NCBI GenBank assembly: GCA_030123625.1
Contig: CP126121.1
Location: forward strand, 1,094,179-1,158,178
Reading direction: 5' to 3'
Source of the DNA: Nitrospira sp.
Lineage (GTDB): Bacteria; Nitrospirota; Nitrospiria; Nitrospirales; Nitrospiraceae
Length of the DNA: 64,000 nt
Position numbers and translations under genes: made by a program
Shown here: piece by piece, positions 8,106 to 18,403 of the stretch
Numbering within the stretch: position 1 is the stretch's first letter
Layout of the letters: every line of letters begins with the position of its first letter
The notes under the pieces: generated by a model
Databases searched by the model: none
What the model was told of the DNA's origin: nothing
Seen by the model: only the letters and a program-made list of their open reading frames with translations

Positions 8106-10418
8106 TTATTGCGACAAACCGAGCGTCTGCTTCAGCCGCTCCCAGAATCCGCCGCCGTGGACTTCGCAATAAACCGTCGGCTCAGTCCCGGTGATGAAGA
8201 ACTCCAACCTTTTCTCCGGACATTGCGACGTCGCAAGTTGCCCGCTTTTGGGATCGATCTTCCGCTGAACGACCCCAACCGGCATTTCAAAGTCCAGGGA
8301 ATCTCGTGGGATGAGCCGAACCGCCAACTCGCTCCATATTGGAAGGGCCGCTTGGGCGCCGGTCAACTTGATGGGCCGTTCATCATCAAAACCAACCCAC
8401 ACACCGATCGCAATATCTGGTGTATAGCCTATGAACCAGGCATCTCGATACCCATCGGTCGTCCCCGTCTTGCCTGCCACATGACTTTTCACCCCTAGAG
8501 CTCTTGCCTTAGCCCCTGTGCCCCGATCCATCACTCCTTTTAACAACGACGTAATGAGAAATGCTCCTTGTGGGGTGGCTGCCTGATGTCGATCGAGTGG
8601 GGGGCTCCAGATGGTTTCTCCTCCCTCACGCACCATGTTGGACAGCGCCACCGGATGTATGACCACGCCTCCATTGGCAAGCCCAGCGTAGGCAGATGTG
8701 ATTTGAAGCAAAGAAACGGACGAACTACCCAGCGCCAGGGACAAATTGTCCGCCAAGGGCGTGGTAATGCCGAACGCGTGGAGCAGGCTCGTGAGCGCAG
8801 TAATTCCGGTTCGGTGTGCGGCTCGAACGGCGGGAACGTTCAAAGACTGCTCAAGTGCCGTTCTGACCGTCACCTGTCCTCTATACTGCCGGTCGTAATT
8901 TTGGGGCGACCAGGATTCTGTCTCGGATTCCAATGTCACCGGCTCATCCATCAGTACGGTTGCCGGAGTCAGGCCGGTCGTACCTTGATCACGTGCGGCC
9001 TCAAATCCCGCAAGGTATACAAAAGGCTTGAAGAGAGACCCAGCCGAGCGATGCGCCTGCACCGCACGATTGAATTGGCTCAAGCGATAGTTACGACCGC
9101 CGACCATCGCCAGCACGTGGCCGGTCTTCACATCCAACACGACCGCGGCTCCTTGAAGCGGGGACTCGACGTCGGCCAGAGCCGGATAGCTCTTTTCAAG
9201 CTTCGTCAATCCTTCCTGTAGCGTCTGAGTGACGATTCGTTGAACCCTGGGATCAAGGGTCGAATAGATTCGCGCGCCGTCCGGTATGTCCATTCCTATC
9301 CCCTGCTCGATTTCTCTGAGCACGTGATCGACAAAGTACGGTGCATCGGTGAGAACAGCTTGATTCAACATGACTTTCACCGGTCGAGCCATGGCCTGAA
9401 TCATGGCATCCTCCGTCAAGATTCCCTCTTCTCTCAGACGGCGAAGCACCACATTTCGTCGCTTCGTTGCATATTCAACGTCTTTTACAGGCGAATAAGT
9501 GTTGGGCCCCTTGATCAATCCGACGATCAGCGCCGTTTCATCGATCGACAGTTCATCAAGATTCTTACTGAAATAGCGATGGGCGGCTTCTCCCACACCG
9601 TAGATGGAAACAGGTCCGGCTTGGCCGAGATAGATTTCGTTTAAATAGCTCTCCAGGATTTCTTCTTTCCGGTACTTGAACTCGAGCGCCATCGCGGCCA
9701 TCACTTCCCGCAGTTTCCGCCCGATGGTTCGCTTCGGAGAATAGTAGAGATTCTTAGCCAATTGCTGGGTGAGCGTACTGCCCCCCTGCACGACGACGCC
9801 GCGAGTCATGTTGACCCAAAGCGCTCGGCCGATCGCGATGGGATCAACCCCGAAATGGGAAAGAAACCGACGATCCTCGATGATCAGCAGCGTCCTAATC
9901 AGAGTGGGGGGGATACGGTCTAAGGGAATCCATTCCCGGACCTGCCTGGAACCGGAGCGCATCCCGCTGATCAAAACCGGCTCAAGAGATACCAAGGAAA
10001 GCGGTCGCCCGTCGGATACCGATAACACCTCGGTGACGATGCCGTTCGCCAGTATCAACCGGACCGATCGTGCAGGAAGTCGGTTCTCCTCTTGAGCATG
10101 CAGAAAGATCTCGATTGAGTCTTTTGTGGCGCAATACTCACCGGCTACCCGCGGTGCCGCAACGACCGGCTTGTATTCCAATCGTTGCAAATGGTCGAAC
10201 AATCCGGCATCCATCGGATGTATCCCTGGCGTCAGAAAAAACGGGGCGCCATAGATCAACAGCGGCGGATGCTCGTCGCTTTTTGGAAGAGCCAAACTGG
10301 CCGAGAGAAAGACGCCATACCCTCCCACGAGAGCGAACATCACTCCGCATACGATAAGGAATGGAATGAGGAGTCGTCTTGCCGACGGAACGAGCCGGGG
10401 TGGTGTTTGAGCCGACAT
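8106..10418 (-). CDS. Bifunctional penicillin-binding protein, PBP1B type
   Basis: A 770-residue class A PBP that polymerises lipid II and cross-links peptidoglycan in the periplasm. Domains in order: cytoplasmic tail, one transmembrane helix (about 16-43), a UB2H-like region, GT51 glycosyltransferase with E181 in EDRRF and the QGGSTLTQQLAKN motif (211-223), and a transpeptidase with nucleophile S461 in SLFK, SLN at 525-527 and K650 in KTGTT. The UB2H-like segment between the membrane helix and the GT domain is the mark of PBP1B rather than PBP1A. All catalytic residues are intact. No PBP activator gene is seen close by. Confidence 0.93.
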   Translation of the reverse strand: MSAQTPPRLVPSARRLLIPFLIVCGVMFALVGGYGVFLSASLALPKSDEHPPLLIYGAPFFLTPGIHPMDAGLFDHLQRLEYKPVVAAPRVAGEYCATKDSIEIFLHAQEENRLPARSVRLILANGIVTEVLSVSDGRPLSLVSLEPVLISGMRSGSRQVREWIPLDRIPPTLIRTLLIIEDRRFLSHFGVDPIAIGRALWVNMTRGVVVQGGSTLTQQLAKNLYYSPKRTIGRKLREVMAAMALEFKYRKEEILESYLNEIYLGQAGPVSIYGVGEAAHRYFSKNLDELSIDETALIVGLIKGPNTYSPVKDVEYATKRRNVVLRRLREEGILTEDAMIQAMARPVKVMLNQAVLTDAPYFVDHVLREIEQGIGMDIPDGARIYSTLDPRVQRIVTQTLQEGLTKLEKSYPALADVESPLQGAAVVLDVKTGHVLAMVGGRNYRLSQFNRAVQAHRSAGSLFKPFVYLAGFEAARDQGTTGLTPATVLMDEPVTLESETESWSPQNYDRQYRGQVTVRTALEQSLNVPAVRAAHRTGITALTSLLHAFGITTPLADNLSLALGSSSVSLLQITSAYAGLANGGVVIHPVALSNMVREGGETIWSPPLDRHQAATPQGAFLITSLLKGVMDRGTGAKARALGVKSHVAGKTGTTDGYRDAWFIGYTPDIAIGVWVGFDDERPIKLTGAQAALPIWSELAVRLIPRDSLDFEMPVGVVQRKIDPKSGQLATSQCPEKRLEFFITGTEPTVYCEVHGGGFWERLKQTLGLSQ

Positions 10419-10653
10419 GGTCTCAGCTTACCTTGTATTTTTGGACAAGGAAACGGTGCAAGAAACCTCCATGAGGAACGCGCATCTCAGGGGGGAATGT
10501 GTTCGAGCTGTCGCTGTATTAACAGAAGTAGTGATAGTGATTGACTGCGGCCAAAAGCAAGCAGGTTGTCTGATCAACTCGGCTGGTTAAGAAGCACAGG
10601 CATCCAGCTCAGGCATTTTATGAAGGTCGCCACCTTCGAAGTATGGTGCGGCC

Positions 10654-13600
10654 TCAGGCAGCGTCTGGTTTGCTTGAGATGGGGCCGTCATGCTCCGATT
10701 CGTTGCGCGGCGAACGACTGTCGTCTTCGCTCGAGAGTTCAGATTCCATATCGGGCGAAGCTCCTTCAGTATGCTCACGGGACCGCCGAATGTTGGCGAT
10801 CAGCCTTTCTTTGGTCCCCATAGCTCCCTGTAGGACAACGCCTGCCAGCCCAACCGCCATTGTCGTACCGATGGCACTCTCGCTTGTCCGGTCTAATTGT
10901 CGGGAATCTACGTGATGATCCGATATAAGTAAAGCGGAGTCTCCATGATCTTGCGCTGTGACCTTCCCTTCGGTCTTGCTCTCACTGACGGGAGCAGGTA
11001 GGAACTCCTTTTCTTCTGTCGTCGACTCCACTGTTCCAAAGAACTGTTCCCGAACGTCACCCAAATGCTTTTCCTCAAGGTTCGCTGTATCGATTGGAGG
11101 GGGAGTTTCTGTCATTATCTCGATCGCCTTCCTAAGGTCTTCCGGCGGACGGAATTCCGTCTTGCCGATCTCGCTCGATACATCCGGCAAGGAAGACAAG
11201 GTCGTGCCATTCTCATGGATAGCCATTAAATGACTTGCCACAGAAGAGCCGGACATGCTTGGAAATGGCAGCGGCTCATACGCATCGGTGAGAGTAATGG
11301 TAAAAGACTTGTCGTAGGCCAACCCTCCAGCATCCATGACCCTGACAGTGATTATGTGGCTCGTCGCCGCTTCGTAGTTCAAGAGCGCGCCATTGGCGAC
11401 CGTGATCACGCCTGTGCTGCGGTTGATCGCAAACCGCCCTCCTGCACTATCGGTTAAGGTATAGGCTTTCGTATCCCCGCTGTCGGGATCGACCGCACTC
11501 ACCGTCCCCACTACCGTCCCGGTCGCCGCGTTCTCCACCACGGTGTTGCCACTCAGGGTCATACCGGTCGGCGCATCGTTGACGGCCGTCACGGTGATGG
11601 CTACCGTATCCACATCGGTCACGGCGTTGCTGTCCGTGCTGGTGACGGTCAGCGTATCGACGCCGGTGTAGTTCAAGCTGCCTTGGTAGACCAGGCTCGC
11701 CAGGGTCGCGTTGAGGTCCGCCTGGCTCCCGGAGAGGGTCAGGATATTCGTGCCGTTGCTGCCACTGGTGATCGTGGCGGCTCCAGCGAGGGTAACATTT
11801 AACGTCCCATTGCTCACCGCCAGCTGCACAGTGCTCAGGTTGCCGTCCACGTCATTGACGCTGAGGCCGCTGAGACTGAGCGGGGTATCTTCATTGACCG
11901 TCTGCGCCCCCGGCACCTGGTTCACCGGCGCATCGTTCACCGCGGTGACATTAAACGTGAGTGTATTCGGGGTCACATCGTACGTGTTGTTGCTGTCCCC
12001 CACCGAGAAGGTGACGTTGGCATAGCCGGTGCCATTGGCATTGACCGCCGGCGTGAACACCAGATTGCCCGCGGTGATGTCCGTCAGGGTGACGACCTGG
12101 CCCGCCGTCACGGCCAGGCCTGACAAGGTTAACGTGCCCGCACTAGGTACGCTGTCGATTCGCACTGCACTCATCGTATCTCCCGCATCGACGTCACTGA
12201 AGCCAAAGTTGGCGGGGGTGAAGATATGCGAGGTATCTTCGTTGATCGTCACTGTCGCATCGGCGCCGGTCGGCGCTTCGTTCACGTTCGTGAGGTTGAT
12301 CGTAAACGTCTCGTCGTACGTCAGGCCCCCGCTGTCCGTCACCCGCACGCTCACGCTGTGGCTGGGGGCACTCTCGTAGTCCAGCAAGCTGCTGTCCGCC
12401 ACCGTGAGCACGCCGGTACTGCTGTCGATCGCAAACCGGCCCCCCGCACTATCGGTGAAGCTGTACGTCTGCGTGTCCCCCGCATCCGGATCGGTGCCGC
12501 TCACCGTCCCCACTACCGTCCCGGTCGCCGCGTTCTCCGCCACGGTGGTGCCGCTCAAGCTGAGACTGGTCGGCGCTTCATTGACATCGGTGAGGGTGAT
12601 CGTAAACGTCTTGTCGTAGGTGAGGCCCCCCGAATCGGTGACCCGCACGCTCACGCTGTGGCTGGGGGCACTCTCGTAATCCAGCAAGCTGCCGTTGGCC
12701 ACGGTGAGGACCCCGGTGGCCCTGTCGATCGCAAACCGCCCGCCCGCCGTATCGGTGAGGCTGTAGCTCTGCGTATCCCCGCTGTCGGGATCGGTCCCCG
12801 TGACCGTGCCCACCACGGTCCCGTTTGCTGCGTTCTCCGCCACGGTGGTGCCGCTCAAGCTGAGACTGGTCGGCGCTTCATTGACATCGGTGAGGGTGAT
12901 CGTAAACGTCTTGTCGTAGGTGAGGCCCCCGCTGTCCGTCACCCGCACCGTCACGCTGTGGCTGGGGGCACTCTCGTAATCCAGCAAGCTGCCGTTGGCC
13001 ACGGTGAGGACCCCGGTGGCCCTGTCGATCGCAAACCGCCCGCCCGCCGTATCGGTGAGGCTGTAGCTCTGCGTATCCCCGCTGTCGGGATCGGTTCCCG
13101 TGATGGTCCCCACCACGGTCCCGTTTGCTGCGTTCTCCGCCACGGTGGTGCCGCTCAAGCTGAGACTGGTCGGCGCTTCATTGACATCGGTGAGGGTGAT
13201 CGTAAACGTCTTGTCGTAGGTGAGGCCCCCGCTGTCCGTCACCCGCACCGTCACGCTGTGGCTGGGGGCACTCTCGTAATCCAGCAAGCTGCCATTGGCC
13301 ACGGTGAGGACCCCGGTGGCCCTGTCGATCGCAAACCGCCCGCCCGCCGTATCGGTGAGGCTGTAGCTCTGCGTGTCGCCACTGTCGGGATCGGTTCCCG
13401 TGATGGTCCCCACCACGGTCCCGTTTGCTGCGTTCTCCGCCACGGTGGTGCCGCTCAAGCTGAGACTGGTCGGCGCTTCGTTCACGTCGGTCAGGGTGAT
13501 CGTAAACGTCTTGTCGTACGTGAGGCCTCCGCTGTCCGTCACCCGCACCGTCACGCTGTGGCTGGGGGCACTCTCGTAATCCAGCAAGCTGCCGTTGGCC

Positions 13601-15990
13601 ACGGTGAGGACCCCGGTGGCCCTGTCGATCGCAAACCGCCCGCCCGCCGTATCGGTGAGGCTGTAGCTCTGCGTGTCGCCACTGTCGGGATCGGTTCCCG
13701 TGATGGTCCCCACCACGGTCCCGTTTGCTGCGTTCTCCGCCACGGTGGTGCCGCTCAAGCTGAGACTGGTCGGCGCATCATTGACGGCACTGACCGCCAC
13801 CGTCGTGTCATAGTTCGCACTGGTGCCGCCGTCCCCATCGGTCAGCACAAACCGCACGGTGCGGGCCCCCGTGGTCGGCGCATCCGTGTCGGTGTTCTGA
13901 TAGGTGATGTTCTTGACCAGCGCGGTGACTGCGGTGAGAGTGGCATTGCTGTTCAGCGTGATGACCAAGTTGCTGCCGCTGCTGCCACCGGCAAACGTCC
14001 CGATGGTCGTCCCGCCATACGTCACGGTACTGCCGCTCACGCCGATCTGGCCCGCGCCGGTGCCTTGGTTCCGGATGCTCAGCACGTCCTCGGCGCTGTC
14101 GCCTCCGGCCGGAATCGACACGGTGAGGGTGCCGGTATCCAGGTTGGGGCTATCCACATCGGCGACCACCGCGTTGCCGCCTTGCTCGATGACCACCGCC
14201 CCGGCCCCCTCGCTGTATGCCCGGCTGTCGCCGCTCAAGCGCGTGATCGTCGGCGCATCGTTGACGGCCGTCACGGTCACATCCACGGTGTCGGTGGCAC
14301 TGGAGAAGGCGGTCGTCCCGCCATTGCTCGCCGTACTCACCTTCGTCCCCGCCGTGCCGCTGCTCTGATCCCACGCCCGCACCGTCAGGGCCGCGCTGCT
14401 CGTCCCGTTGTAGTTGGCCTTCGGCGCAAAGTACAGCCGCGTACTCCCGTTGTCCGCCAACAACAAGGCTGCGGTGTTACTCACCGACCCCACCGCCGTC
14501 CAGGTGCTGCCTCCGTCCGTCGTGTAGTACCAGGTCCCATTCGTCTGGTTGCTCCCCGTAATCGCGATGCCCTTGGACGCGCCACTGTCCACATCGGTGA
14601 TGCCTCCGGTGAAGGTGCTCACCAAACTGCCCACCGCTCCACTCGGCACCCCCGCATCTTCCGCCACCGTGAGCGACAACGCCGTATCCGTCAACACCGG
14701 CGCGTCGTTGACGGCACTGACCGCCACCGTCGTGTCATAGTTCGCACTGGTGCCGCCGTCCCCATCGGTCAGCACAAACCGCACGGTGCGGGCCCCCGTG
14801 GTCGGCGCATCCGTGTCGGTGTTCTGATAGGTGATGTTCTTGACCAGCGCGGTGACTGCGGTGAGAGTGGCATTGCTGTTCAGCGTGATGACCAAGTTGC
14901 TGCCGCTGCTGCCACCGGCAAACGTCCCGATGGTCGTCCCGCCATACGTCACGGTACTGCCGCTCACGCCGATCTGGCCCGCGCCGGTGCCTTGGTTCCG
15001 GATGCTCAGCACGTCCTCGGCGCTGTCGCCTCCGGCCGGAATCGACACGGTGAGGGTGCCGGTATCCAGGTTGGGGCTATCCACATCGGCGACCACCGCG
15101 TTGCCGCCTTGCTCGATGACCACCGCCCCGGCCCCCTCGCTGTATGCCCGGCTGTCGCCGCTCAAGCGCGTGATCGTCGGGGGCGTTTCACCGGCGAGCA
15201 GGCCAACCCAATTCGCCTGGACCCCGTCGTCCACGGCTATTTGCGTCTCGATAGTCCCGACCTGCGTCTCCAGCATCCAGTCGCCGCCCAATCCAGCGAA
15301 GCCGGTGGCGTCCGTGCTCGCGGCGACGTCGGCGCCAGTCAACTGACTCAGCAACGTGGCCGCCTCTTGCCCATCCTGGCCTTCGGCGAAATCGCATCCA
15401 TAAACAAGAATGTCGGCCTGATCTGATAAGGCTTTCCGGATCGTGGCCAGTTCGTCGGCATACTCTCCCGACATGGACTCAGCAGTGAGCGTGCCGGCAC
15501 CCAGCTGTAACTCTCCCGAGCTACCATGTGAAATGAGATGGATGGCGTCTATGCCGCTGCGTCCGGCCAGCGACTCAGCAATCTGCTCAACCCCATCTCG
15601 TGTGGGATCAAGCATGATCACTTCTGCATTGAGGCCAATCCCGGCTACCAGCGTTTGGCAATCCGGCACTGTGGGGTCAACGAAAATCACCTCGGTTGTG
15701 GACTCGCCCGGATTATAGGTCGCAATGGCTTGAAGAAGGTTCTGTGACTCGTTCTGCTCAGCAGTTTGGCCTTCGGTATCGGCTTCCCCTGAAACTGCAG
15801 CCTCAGCTTGCTCCTGCGCCGCCTGTTCGGTCTTCACTTCTGCCACCGTAGTTGCAGCGGCGGCATCGAACATCAAGCGAGGTTCGAGCGAGAGAAGGGA
15901 TTGTTTGGTCCTCGTATTCTCGGACGCCTTCCGGGCCGGCTCTGCCTGTCTGTCCGTTGAGGTCGGTTTTGGTTTCTTGCGCAGGAACAT
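10654..15990 (-). CDS. Giant LEPR/DUF4347 cadherin-repeat surface protein (putative adhesin)
   Basis: A 1778-residue acidic repeat protein, probably secreted or surface-retained. A basic N-terminus is followed by LEPRLMFDAA (35-44), a motif common in giant secreted adhesins, and a DUF4347 domain (about 98-266). That domain has His155 (ISHGSSG) and Cys199 (VYGCDFAEG), a pairing like a clan CD peptidase dyad. Then come two identical beta-domains of about 158 residues, at least six cadherin-like repeats of about 100 residues (pattern TVAENAANGTVVGT and DPDSGDT, Ca2+-binding in style), further Ig-like domains, and a C-terminal region with an Ala/Gly-rich hydrophobic stretch (GTTMAVGLAGVVLQGAMG). 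No RTX nonapeptides are seen. AAGGAG precedes the ATG. The upstream genes on the same strand encode adaptors and TolC, its likely export partners. Confidence 0.85.
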   Translation of the reverse strand: MFLRKKPKPTSTDRQAEPARKASENTRTKQSLLSLEPRLMFDAAAATTVAEVKTEQAAQEQAEAAVSGEADTEGQTAEQNESQNLLQAIATYNPGESTTEVIFVDPTVPDCQTLVAGIGLNAEVIMLDPTRDGVEQIAESLAGRSGIDAIHLISHGSSGELQLGAGTLTAESMSGEYADELATIRKALSDQADILVYGCDFAEGQDGQEAATLLSQLTGADVAASTDATGFAGLGGDWMLETQVGTIETQIAVDDGVQANWVGLLAGETPPTITRLSGDSRAYSEGAGAVVIEQGGNAVVADVDSPNLDTGTLTVSIPAGGDSAEDVLSIRNQGTGAGQIGVSGSTVTYGGTTIGTFAGGSSGSNLVITLNSNATLTAVTALVKNITYQNTDTDAPTTGARTVRFVLTDGDGGTSANYDTTVAVSAVNDAPVLTDTALSLTVAEDAGVPSGAVGSLVSTFTGGITDVDSGASKGIAITGSNQTNGTWYYTTDGGSTWTAVGSVSNTAALLLADNGSTRLYFAPKANYNGTSSAALTVRAWDQSSGTAGTKVSTASNGGTTAFSSATDTVDVTVTAVNDAPTITRLSGDSRAYSEGAGAVVIEQGGNAVVADVDSPNLDTGTLTVSIPAGGDSAEDVLSIRNQGTGAGQIGVSGSTVTYGGTTIGTFAGGSSGSNLVITLNSNATLTAVTALVKNITYQNTDTDAPTTGARTVRFVLTDGDGGTSANYDTTVAVSAVNDAPTSLSLSGTTVAENAANGTVVGTITGTDPDSGDTQSYSLTDTAGGRFAIDRATGVLTVANGSLLDYESAPSHSVTVRVTDSGGLTYDKTFTITLTDVNEAPTSLSLSGTTVAENAANGTVVGTITGTDPDSGDTQSYSLTDTAGGRFAIDRATGVLTVANGSLLDYESAPSHSVTVRVTDSGGLTYDKTFTITLTDVNEAPTSLSLSGTTVAENAANGTVVGTITGTDPDSGDTQSYSLTDTAGGRFAIDRATGVLTVANGSLLDYESAPSHSVTVRVTDSGGLTYDKTFTITLTDVNEAPTSLSLSGTTVAENAANGTVVGTVTGTDPDSGDTQSYSLTDTAGGRFAIDRATGVLTVANGSLLDYESAPSHSVSVRVTDSGGLTYDKTFTITLTDVNEAPTSLSLSGTTVAENAATGTVVGTVSGTDPDAGDTQTYSFTDSAGGRFAIDSSTGVLTVADSSLLDYESAPSHSVSVRVTDSGGLTYDETFTINLTNVNEAPTGADATVTINEDTSHIFTPANFGFSDVDAGDTMSAVRIDSVPSAGTLTLSGLAVTAGQVVTLTDITAGNLVFTPAVNANGTGYANVTFSVGDSNNTYDVTPNTLTFNVTAVNDAPVNQVPGAQTVNEDTPLSLSGLSVNDVDGNLSTVQLAVSNGTLNVTLAGAATITSGSNGTNILTLSGSQADLNATLASLVYQGSLNYTGVDTLTVTSTDSNAVTDVDTVAITVTAVNDAPTGMTLSGNTVVENAATGTVVGTVSAVDPDSGDTKAYTLTDSAGGRFAINRSTGVITVANGALLNYEAATSHIITVRVMDAGGLAYDKSFTITLTDAYEPLPFPSMSGSSVASHLMAIHENGTTLSSLPDVSSEIGKTEFRPPEDLRKAIEIMTETPPPIDTANLEEKHLGDVREQFFGTVESTTEEKEFLPAPVSESKTEGKVTAQDHGDSALLISDHHVDSRQLDRTSESAIGTTMAVGLAGVVLQGAMGTKERLIANIRRSREHTEGASPDMESELSSEDDSRSPRNESEHDGPISSKPDAA
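12541..13740 (-). repeat. Four in-register 300-bp tandem repeats in the adhesin gene
   Basis: Units begin at 12541, 12841, 13141 and 13441, each exactly 300 bases, with only a few substitutions between neighbours. Each encodes one 100-residue cadherin-like domain. A more diverged unit precedes them at 12241, and the pattern breaks soon after 13741. The near-identity at DNA level points to recent expansion or gene conversion, and the copy number may vary among strains. Confidence 0.92.
13781..14253 (-). repeat. 473-bp direct repeat, copy 1 (adhesin gene)
   Basis: This stretch appears identical by eye to 14708-15180, 927 bases away, and encodes the same beta-domain (ITRLSGDSRAYSEG onward) twice in the giant adhesin. 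It is a substrate for homologous deletion or duplication inside the gene. Confidence 0.9.
14708..15180 (-). repeat. 473-bp direct repeat, copy 2 (adhesin gene)
   Basis: Second copy of the repeat at 13781-14253, in the same orientation and reading frame. The sequence between the copies encodes a distinct domain with the motif SNQTNGTWYYTTDGGSTW, so the repeating module is longer than the identical part. Confidence 0.9.
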
Positions 15991-16259
15991 ATCGACTCCT
16001 TATATGATCGGGATGATGCGTCAAGTCATCATCGAATGGATGTTGCCGCTGCTGAAGATCCTACAAAACCACGCAAGATCCGGTCCGACAATGAAGCACG
16101 AGAACCAATGGTAATGGATGCGAACCACTCTACAATCCACCGATCAGTGCCGGAAGTGGGCGACTGAAGCGGACATTTCCTTTCGTCGCTGCATGTGGGA
16201 CCGCTCTACGAGGCCATGTTCCAGAAAGAAGTCAGCCTATCTGGTATCGAGTCGGTCGC

Positions 16260-18401
16260 TTAGAATCCGCTTTCCCGGATCAGCACTGCTATGGTGCGAT
16301 CCCACACTCGTTTTGCTAAACTGGAAGACTGTCCTTGGATCTGAACGTGGCCGAGGACGGCTTGGTCGACATCCTGGATGGCATCACGAAGGTTCAGTCG
16401 GACTCGATATACTGAGACCTCCGGCTTGAGTTGCCCCTTATCGTCTTTCCGCACCGCCATATCGCCCCCAAAAATTGATGCGAAGTAGGATATGGCTACA
16501 TCTCGCTCGTCGACTTCAGCGACCTCCGCCACCTGGGCTTCAACGGATGGACTGGTCAGGTCTGCAGGGATGAATCGCGCCGATTGCCCGACATCGATAT
16601 AGGCGAGCTCATCGACGGGAACGAGACCTTCGATCACAGCATGACCGGCATCGATGAGATAGAAAATGGGAAGCTTCTGATCGATCCATCGGCCAGGGGT
16701 CAGGGAATCCGCACGATCGCGTATCATCCCGGCTATAGGGGCCTTGAGAATCAAGTTCCCCTGTTTGGATTTGAGTCCGGCCAATTCGGCCAACCCTGCC
16801 TTCAACGATTCAGCGATCACTTGCCGTTGCATGCGGTCTTGATCATAACCGGCCTGACGGTCAAGACGATAGTTCCACATCGCCGCTTTGATTTCCGCCA
16901 ACCGCACTTCTTTTTCCAGCGAGGGATTTTCCAGTACTGCGACTTGTTCGCCGGCCATGACCCTTTGCCCGTCACGGACTAACACCTGGCTGACACGCCC
17001 AGGCATCGGTGTATAGATCGTGGCGTAGGAAGCCGCTTGAAGAACCGCTGGGGCTGAGACACTCGTGGGAAGCGGAATAAAGGCGAGCGAGAGGAGGATG
17101 CCGAGGACGACGGCCGTGCCCCAGGCTCTCGATGAAGTCGCATAAAGAGCGCGGTTGGTCCACCAGCCGGTGATTTCCCGAGCGATGGGCATAGCGATGA
17201 ACCAGACGATCTCGACTAGAAACAGAATGATGCCCAGTGCTTTGAAAAAATACTGATAAACCATGACAGCGATACCGGTGAAAAGAATCAAGCGATAGAG
17301 CCAGATTGCCCAGGCATAGGCAATGAGGGTCCGGCGCCGAGCGACTGAGATCTCCTCCGGAGGCGAGGAGAAGCATCCGAACAGCAGCCGGCGCAGTTGC
17401 CATTGTCCGAACGCGAAGGCCCGATCCTGAAGATTTGGGATGCCCAGGCCGTCTGCGAGCAGATAGTAGCCGTCGAATCTCATGAAGGGGTTCAAATTCA
17501 CTGCGAGGCTCATGATCACACTAGTCGTCGCCACGATAAAGGCGATACTCCGGACGGTGCCGTCCGGCAGAAAGCCCCAGGCGAACAATGCGACCGATGC
17601 GAGCCCTAACTCTGCGATCACACCGCCCGCGGCAATTAAGAGACGTTTCCGCCTCGACGTCAGCCGGTAGGAATCGGACACATCGGAATAGAAGACCGGC
17701 ATCATGACCATGAAGGCGACGCCCATCGTCGGGACTCGGCAACCGAATCGCGTGGCAGTGTAGGCATGCCCCAACTCATGGACCATCTTCACCGCACCAA
17801 GGGACAAGCTGTAGAGAATCGCGCCGTGCCAGTTGAAGAAATAGAGAAAGGTCGAGGTGAAGGCATCCCATTGACGTCCGACTACGATCAGTCCGATCAA
17901 CCCCATCATGCCGAACGTCCATCCGGCGGCCACCGTGTAGAAGGGCGCAACGTACGGGAGCGTTGCCTTCAGGAAGTTGTGTGGATGCAGCAACGGTATT
18001 TTTATGAACAGATAGTGATGGACCAGGCACATCATCCAATTCTGCTCACCGGCTTGGGCCTGGATCTGATAATCTGTGTGCTTGCCGCCCGCAGACTGCT
18101 CGGTCAAATTGTTCGCATAGAGAAACTTCACGAAGTCTTCCACGTCCCCGACAGTCGTCCGACAGGTCGTCTCACGCGCCATCACCGCATGGAGTTTCTC
18201 AATCGTTCCAGCACTCCAGTGTTTGATCATCTGATAGACCGTCCATTCGACCTGGAAATACCGGTTGCGAATGGGATCGACAATGGTCCATGTCGGCACG
18301 CCATCGGGAGTCGGGGTGCCGCGAGTGAATTGGAGATTCGTGCGAAGCGGCGGGAGCTTGCGTTCCTGCGGCTTGACGTCGGGTGATTTCGGAATGAACA
18401 T
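16260..18401 (-). CDS. M50 metallopeptidase-like / HlyD hybrid membrane protein
   Basis: About 713 residues. The N-terminal region (about 1-150) is soluble and resembles a PqqD-like segment (RNRYFQVEWTVYQMIKHW). It is followed by a polytopic membrane domain with the site-2-protease zinc motif HELGH (about 208-212) and the partner motif NLNPFMRFDGYY, so an active metallopeptidase is possible. After about residue 470 comes a HlyD-type adaptor half: lipoyl-like GRVSQVLVRDGQRVMAGEQVAVLENP, a short coiled coil, and a beta-barrel end. The start at 18401 lies two bases after the upstream stop; an ATG at 18419 is possible. With neighbours encoding HlyD and TolC proteins it may form a trans-envelope conduit for the giant adhesin, or cleave a substrate inside the membrane. 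Confidence 0.83.
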   Translation of the reverse strand: MFIPKSPDVKPQERKLPPLRTNLQFTRGTPTPDGVPTWTIVDPIRNRYFQVEWTVYQMIKHWSAGTIEKLHAVMARETTCRTTVGDVEDFVKFLYANNLTEQSAGGKHTDYQIQAQAGEQNWMMCLVHHYLFIKIPLLHPHNFLKATLPYVAPFYTVAAGWTFGMMGLIGLIVVGRQWDAFTSTFLYFFNWHGAILYSLSLGAVKMVHELGHAYTATRFGCRVPTMGVAFMVMMPVFYSDVSDSYRLTSRRKRLLIAAGGVIAELGLASVALFAWGFLPDGTVRSIAFIVATTSVIMSLAVNLNPFMRFDGYYLLADGLGIPNLQDRAFAFGQWQLRRLLFGCFSSPPEEISVARRRTLIAYAWAIWLYRLILFTGIAVMVYQYFFKALGIILFLVEIVWFIAMPIAREITGWWTNRALYATSSRAWGTAVVLGILLSLAFIPLPTSVSAPAVLQAASYATIYTPMPGRVSQVLVRDGQRVMAGEQVAVLENPSLEKEVRLAEIKAAMWNYRLDRQAGYDQDRMQRQVIAESLKAGLAELAGLKSKQGNLILKAPIAGMIRDRADSLTPGRWIDQKLPIFYLIDAGHAVIEGLVPVDELAYIDVGQSARFIPADLTSPSVEAQVAEVAEVDERDVAISYFASIFGGDMAVRKDDKGQLKPEVSVYRVRLNLRDAIQDVDQAVLGHVQIQGQSSSLAKRVWDRTIAVLIRESGF

Positions 18402-18403
18402 GA

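Noticed and set aside
12226..15426. A 1066-residue plus-strand open frame rich in Arg, His and Gly
   Set aside because: It is the exact antisense of the cadherin-repeat adhesin; its repeats arise from the repeats of the coding strand, and no family is matched.
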